Assembly: GCA_914767715.1 (NCBI GenBank)
Contig: OU612065.1
Coordinates: 806,001 to 870,000 of the forward strand
Source: Membranipora membranacea
Lineage: Eukaryota; Bryozoa; Gymnolaemata; Cheilostomatida; Membraniporidae
DNA length: 64,000 nt
Reading direction: 5' to 3'
Every line of letters begins with the position of its first letter. Position 1 is the first letter of the stretch. Both the position numbers and the translations under genes were made by a program. Below, in pieces: positions 60,129 through 64,000 of this stretch. The notes under the pieces were generated by a model. It was not told the origin of the DNA and ran no database searches. It saw only the letters and a list, made by a program, of their open reading frames with translations.

Positions 60129-63100
60129 TCAAAGATTGGCGATTGCTGCTCCTTCATTAGGAGGAGAATCTTTAACATGGGCAGACTTGGGTTCACGTTC
60201 CTCTGTCTCATTGCTCTCAGTTTTACTATCGGTGCTTGATAACACTTCATGATCACAAGTAGCAGACAAGGACGCATCAGCATCTATATCACTATCTGGC
60301 TCTGCAGCTTTTTCAGAGAAATCCTTACTTTGGGGGTCATTCTGGGGGTTACTCTGTCCAGGGTACGTGGATGAGAAGGGTTCAGTACCCACCGACTCAA
60401 CAGGGTCTGGTAGAGCAAGATTATCAGAAGAAGCTTGTGCATTAGGTGCAGATTGCTGAGCAGAGGGCGAATCAGGTACATCACATACTGATGTGGAATC
60501 ATTGGTGGGTAAACCTTGATCATTACCCTCAGATGTGATTGGCTTATTTATAGATTGACTAAGAGGCTCACTTCCAGAACCCATTGTGACATTATTTGTA
60601 TTTTCTGCATCAGTAGCAGCTTGAGGTGGGGACGGCACATCGTTAGCTTTAGAACCATCACATACAGCCTCCTTCATCAGCCCTAAAATGATGCTGTGTG
60701 TCAATCTTAACAATCAGATGTATATTGATAACATATCAAGTCAGCTCCCATGATCTACATCAATTATGTTTCTAGACTCCGGATCAGGGACTTGTATAAT
60801 AAATATTACGTGAGGATAGTACCGAATCTACAGAAAGTACCGAATCTTGGAAATTTTTAGTGTAATATACTATAACAAACTTACATTTATTATCTATATT
60901 GAGATGATTCAAAACAAAATCAATATTTTTTACAAGTGAAGACCAATTGCAAACGAAGGTTAGGTGGTTTACATAAAATAACACTGTCAAGTCACATTCC
61001 ATTTATTTACAATATTCATGACAGGGTCGGGTCGCCTTGACTTGCACTTTCAACACAAATACCTTTAAATGTTGGTTATGCAACAATATTGAAGTTCTCT
61101 ACAGTCAGGTTGATTTTTGTTTTTGAATGTACATGAAACTTTTTCATTTTATATTTTATAAAACAACAACAAACCGGCCCTTGTTCTTACAAATTCAAAT
61201 AGTAAAAAATAGGTTAAATATTAAAAACGAGGATGTTTACCTTTTCTTTGCCCAAATTCATCTCTAGTCAGCGCAGTGAGGGGCCTACAGCTTATCAGTG
61301 AATACGGCAGCTCATCCCCTCCACCCGGCTAATAAAAATGGAAGAGACAATATTTGCATGATGATATGAATGCTTACAGTCGCTTGATGGTAAAAAGAGA
61401 AACTTTAACAAACAATCTGATTCAACACAGCCCTGATTTAAATGCTTATAATGATATACCACCTCACATGATCAAAATATGCGTGACATAACCTGAGTCA
61501 AATCTTCCAATGCGTTCACAATTAACTTTCCAAAACACGTTGCCGCTGAAGAAATTATGATAAAGGTCTCATCAACCTTCGGTTATTGAATTCTGTAAAT
61601 TTCCATGAGCAAGCAAAGTGAAATCTAAATCCATTTGGAAATTTTCTGCATGTAAGGTAAGACTTAGCCTGTCATTGCAAGCTTTGCTGGGCTGGGTGAC
61701 CCCCAAGCAAGCGTAGCCGCATTGCAAATCTGTTATAACCTGATATATGATGGAACCTTCAATTTGTTTGAAGAAACACTGGTTGATATTAATAGGTCAG
61801 ATGATTAAGATTATTACGGGTCTATGATGTTAAAACCTCAAAAACATATTATACAAAAACCATTCACTGATATCCCTCTCTAATTCTTACCAGCCTAATG
61901 AACACCTGGATACCCTCTTTGGTCGCTGTCCCATCTCTCAGACTTCTTCCGATCTTGACTACAGTACCTTGTACTGCACCAGGAGTATCGTACCCACTGA
62001 CTACATCTGTACCTTTACTCAGCCCGTCTACAGAGTAATCCTCGATTCTATACACAACAAAACCATCAGAGACACTCTTCAAAAAGAGTGGAGGTTTCCC
62101 GTCGCAGAGGGGCTTTAAGGTGATCCCTTGTTGAGATATAGCTCTTTCCTCTAGGGCAGACAGGTCAGCAAGCGACTTATCGGGTTTACCGGTGCCTACA
62201 ATAACAGTGCATAACTTTGCCATTAATTTAGTCAGTACCCCATATAGAGGAGTAAATGATCGCAAGAGACTAGAGTTTAGTTTAACTAGTTAAGAGGTTA
62301 CCTAATGTAAACAAGCATGGCTAGCTGAGTTGGGAGTCCAAAGAAAATAAATATTGTGAGTAAATGTTAGCTAGTGTAAATTTAGCTATGTGCGAAACAG
62401 AAAAAAAATGATTCCTCCTGCCAATGTTTGGGGTATTATTGCAAACAAATAAAATATGTATTTGTAAATCAGTTCGTTCTCATGAAATACACTATTTGTG
62501 CTCTCTAGAGCTAATCACTACATGTTAAACAGAGAACTTAACAAACCAGACTCTCTGTGGCTTTCCTTGTGCCCTTCATCTCTACTCGATGACCTTATGT
62601 AGTCTTTAGCCTTCTGAGCCTGATTACTGAGAAAATTCAGTATCCCCGTCGAGGATTGTTCATGACGTTCAGCACCCTTCTCTACAATCAGTCAGAACAC
62701 AAGCTGTGAAATCAGAGCCCCTTGTACTGGAGCAGTTTCATAAACAGTGGAAAAAATAATTCACATCATAAGTAAATTAGCTACATATAAATAAATTATC
62801 ATGTAGTTAGAAGTACTAACCTGTGCTGATTTTCTGATGTAGCCTGAACTCTTCCTGAAGACTCTTGTAGAGTTTTTGATCTTGTTGTAGAAACACACAG
62901 AATATCACCATACCGTTCTAAAATATTACCAAGGTAGAGAAAATCTGAGATAATTACAATCACTGTCAACCCTGTTGTGGTAGATCAGATGTCTCAATGA
63001 TAGATATTAGAGTCATGAGCCTTATTTATTGGGGCAAGAGGGGAATCAAACTAGTTCGATGTTGTCATAAATGCCATGATTTTATGTGACATGGCCTAAA

Positions 63101-64000
63101 TGAGCATAGTGAAGCATAGACTGTTTCTCCAATCTCCCGCCTTTCACAGGCAGTTTATAGTTACCATTCTGTGACTTACCCAGTCTGGATTCTCCTTCAG
63201 CCATTCAGTTACTGTCCTGTAAGCTTCTCGGGCAGCATCCTTGTTTGGATATCCTAAAATAACAAATCACTCTGATCAGGTGTAACTGTATATAGTACAA
63301 TTGTGAACTCAAGTCAGCTGATTAATATGATTATATGAGAAGAGATCATCAAGTCACATCAAACACTAGCCTGTCTTGACAAGCTTTGTTTGGGGGGGGG
63401 GGGGGGTAGGGGGTGATGGAGGGGTAGGGATAAATGGAGGGGGAGGGGGGAACAAAGCTTGTCAAGACGGCTAATCAAACACAAGATTACAAGTCTACAC
63501 ACTGATCTCCACAACTTGTGTTACAGAAATAGTAACAGCGTCAGCAGATCGTACATAGTGTTTAAAAACACATTTTGTGAAATATATCATTGGCAAAAAT
63601 ATAACCCCACACTCACTGATGATTTGCCATTTCTCCAGTGTGTTTATCAGCTAAATTAGACGCTATGCTGTCACGTAAGTGCCTGGTTGGGCAACCATCA
63701 CTTTCTTCATGATAAATTGATGTTGGCTGCTCAGTTAAAAATTTAACTTTGAGTTTCAAGGAGCTCCCAAACATTATACAATATCCTAGGTTTTGTCTTC
63801 GTTGTTATTCAACAGTAAGTCAAGAAATACCAGAGCATATAAGAAGCATACAGTATATACTCATATTTTAAGGAAGAATAATTGTAGGTGGTGGAGGCCC
63901 TTTATGCTTATGAGAAGGGCCGGTCACTAAATAAGCTGTGATGGTTACACCACTTCACATACAGCACTTCACACTTACCATATATTCCAGTAGATATACA
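60129..64000 (-). CDS. Macro domain plus CAP-Gly-like protein (3' part; 5' end outside window)
   Basis: Exons, 5' to 3': 64000–63979 (partial), 63253–63180, 62917–62821, 62681–62547, 62195–61891, 61328–61241, 60682–60129; every junction is in phase (424 residues visible). The first three encode the end of a MACROD-type macro domain: CISTGIYGYP, the ADP-ribose-binding loop, then AREAYRTVTEWLKENP and MVIFCVFLQQDQKLYKSL. Macro domains bind ADP-ribose and some remove it from proteins. A charged linker follows, then a module like the CYLD CAP-Gly exons (YRIEDYSVDGLSKGTDV, VQGTVVKIGRS, ending IRL at the intron). The exon after it is weak as a CAP-Gly second half. The last exon is a 184-residue Ser/Asp/Glu-rich disordered tail. 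Identity of the fold is firm for macro, moderate for CAP-Gly; the function of the combination is unknown. Confidence 0.82.
63367..63473. mobile_element. 107-bp MITE with G-rich core and 9-bp target duplication
   Basis: Inverted ends TAGCCTGTCTTGACAAGC and GCTTGTCAAGACGGCTA (24 and 23 bp, one base missing on the right). The core is almost pure G with A and T on the + strand, with many GGG runs. Perfect 9-bp target duplication ATCAAACAC (63358–63366 and 63474–63482). It lies in the intron upstream of exon 63253–63180 of the macro gene. Confidence 0.92.

Noticed and set aside
61665-61720. TAGCCTGTCATTGCAAGC as another member of the 9-bp-duplication MITE family
   Set aside because: The end is diverged and I could not find a matching inverted end or target duplication.
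1-64000. CRISPR arrays, tRNA or rRNA genes
   Set aside because: The tandem arrays have no spacers and the genome is eukaryotic; no tRNA box pattern or rRNA sequence was recognised by eye.

Overview
The window is nuclear DNA of an animal. It has short spliced introns with GT–AG borders, AT-rich non-coding DNA, many small transposon relics and a full metazoan chromatin, trafficking and signalling gene set (KMT2C/D, SMARCC, COPZ, neprilysin-like M13, CYLD). The tight gene spacing, the multi-CAP-Gly CYLD and a pseudogene of a family I associate with cnidarian and sponge genomes suggest an early-branching animal, perhaps a demosponge; that is inference. Gene models were built by hand from splice sites and checked by intron phase.

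Layout. 343–5052 (+): the last ten visible coding exons of a KMT2C/D (MLL3/4) histone H3K4 methyltransferase (extended PHD, FYRN, FYRC, SET, post-SET), cut by the left edge. 5802–16484 (-): complete SMARCC (BAF155/170, SWI3-like), 23 exons, convergent with KMT2. 16878–19624 (+): complete coatomer zeta subunit (COPZ, 177 aa), head-to-head with SMARCC across about 0.4 kb. 20498–27417 (+): an M13 (neprilysin/ECE) locus with two alternative or duplicated N-terminal units and one set of downstream exons; the zinc motif HExxH has become HELTN, so the product is probably a pseudoprotease. 28974–43335 (-): a CYLD-type deubiquitinase with three CAP-Gly domains, each split by an intron at the same place, a long disordered region and a USP domain with embedded B-box. 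43703–50127 (+): a broken copy of a repetitive metazoan gene family, with a 3.4-kb Ty3/Gypsy-like LTR retrotransposon in its first intron. 50128–60128: about 10 kb without a recognisable host gene, rich in small transposons. 60129–64000 (-): a gene joining a MACROD-type macro domain end to a CAP-Gly-like module and an acidic disordered tail; it runs off the right edge.

Functional picture. KMT2C/D and SMARCC are both enhancer and chromatin regulators, but nothing here shows co-regulation beyond proximity. CYLD and the macro/CAP-Gly gene lie on the same strand and share a CAP-Gly-like exon with an intron at the same position and phase, which suggests local exon or gene duplication. The combination of an ADP-ribose-binding macro fold with a CYLD-type CAP-Gly is the most unusual coding feature seen.

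Mobile DNA is well resolved: an LTR element with a 5-bp target duplication, an inverted pair of hAT-like MITEs with perfect 8-bp duplications, a family of fold-back MITEs with 9-bp duplications (one only 34 bp long), and three very uniform minisatellites (22, 16 and 12 bp).
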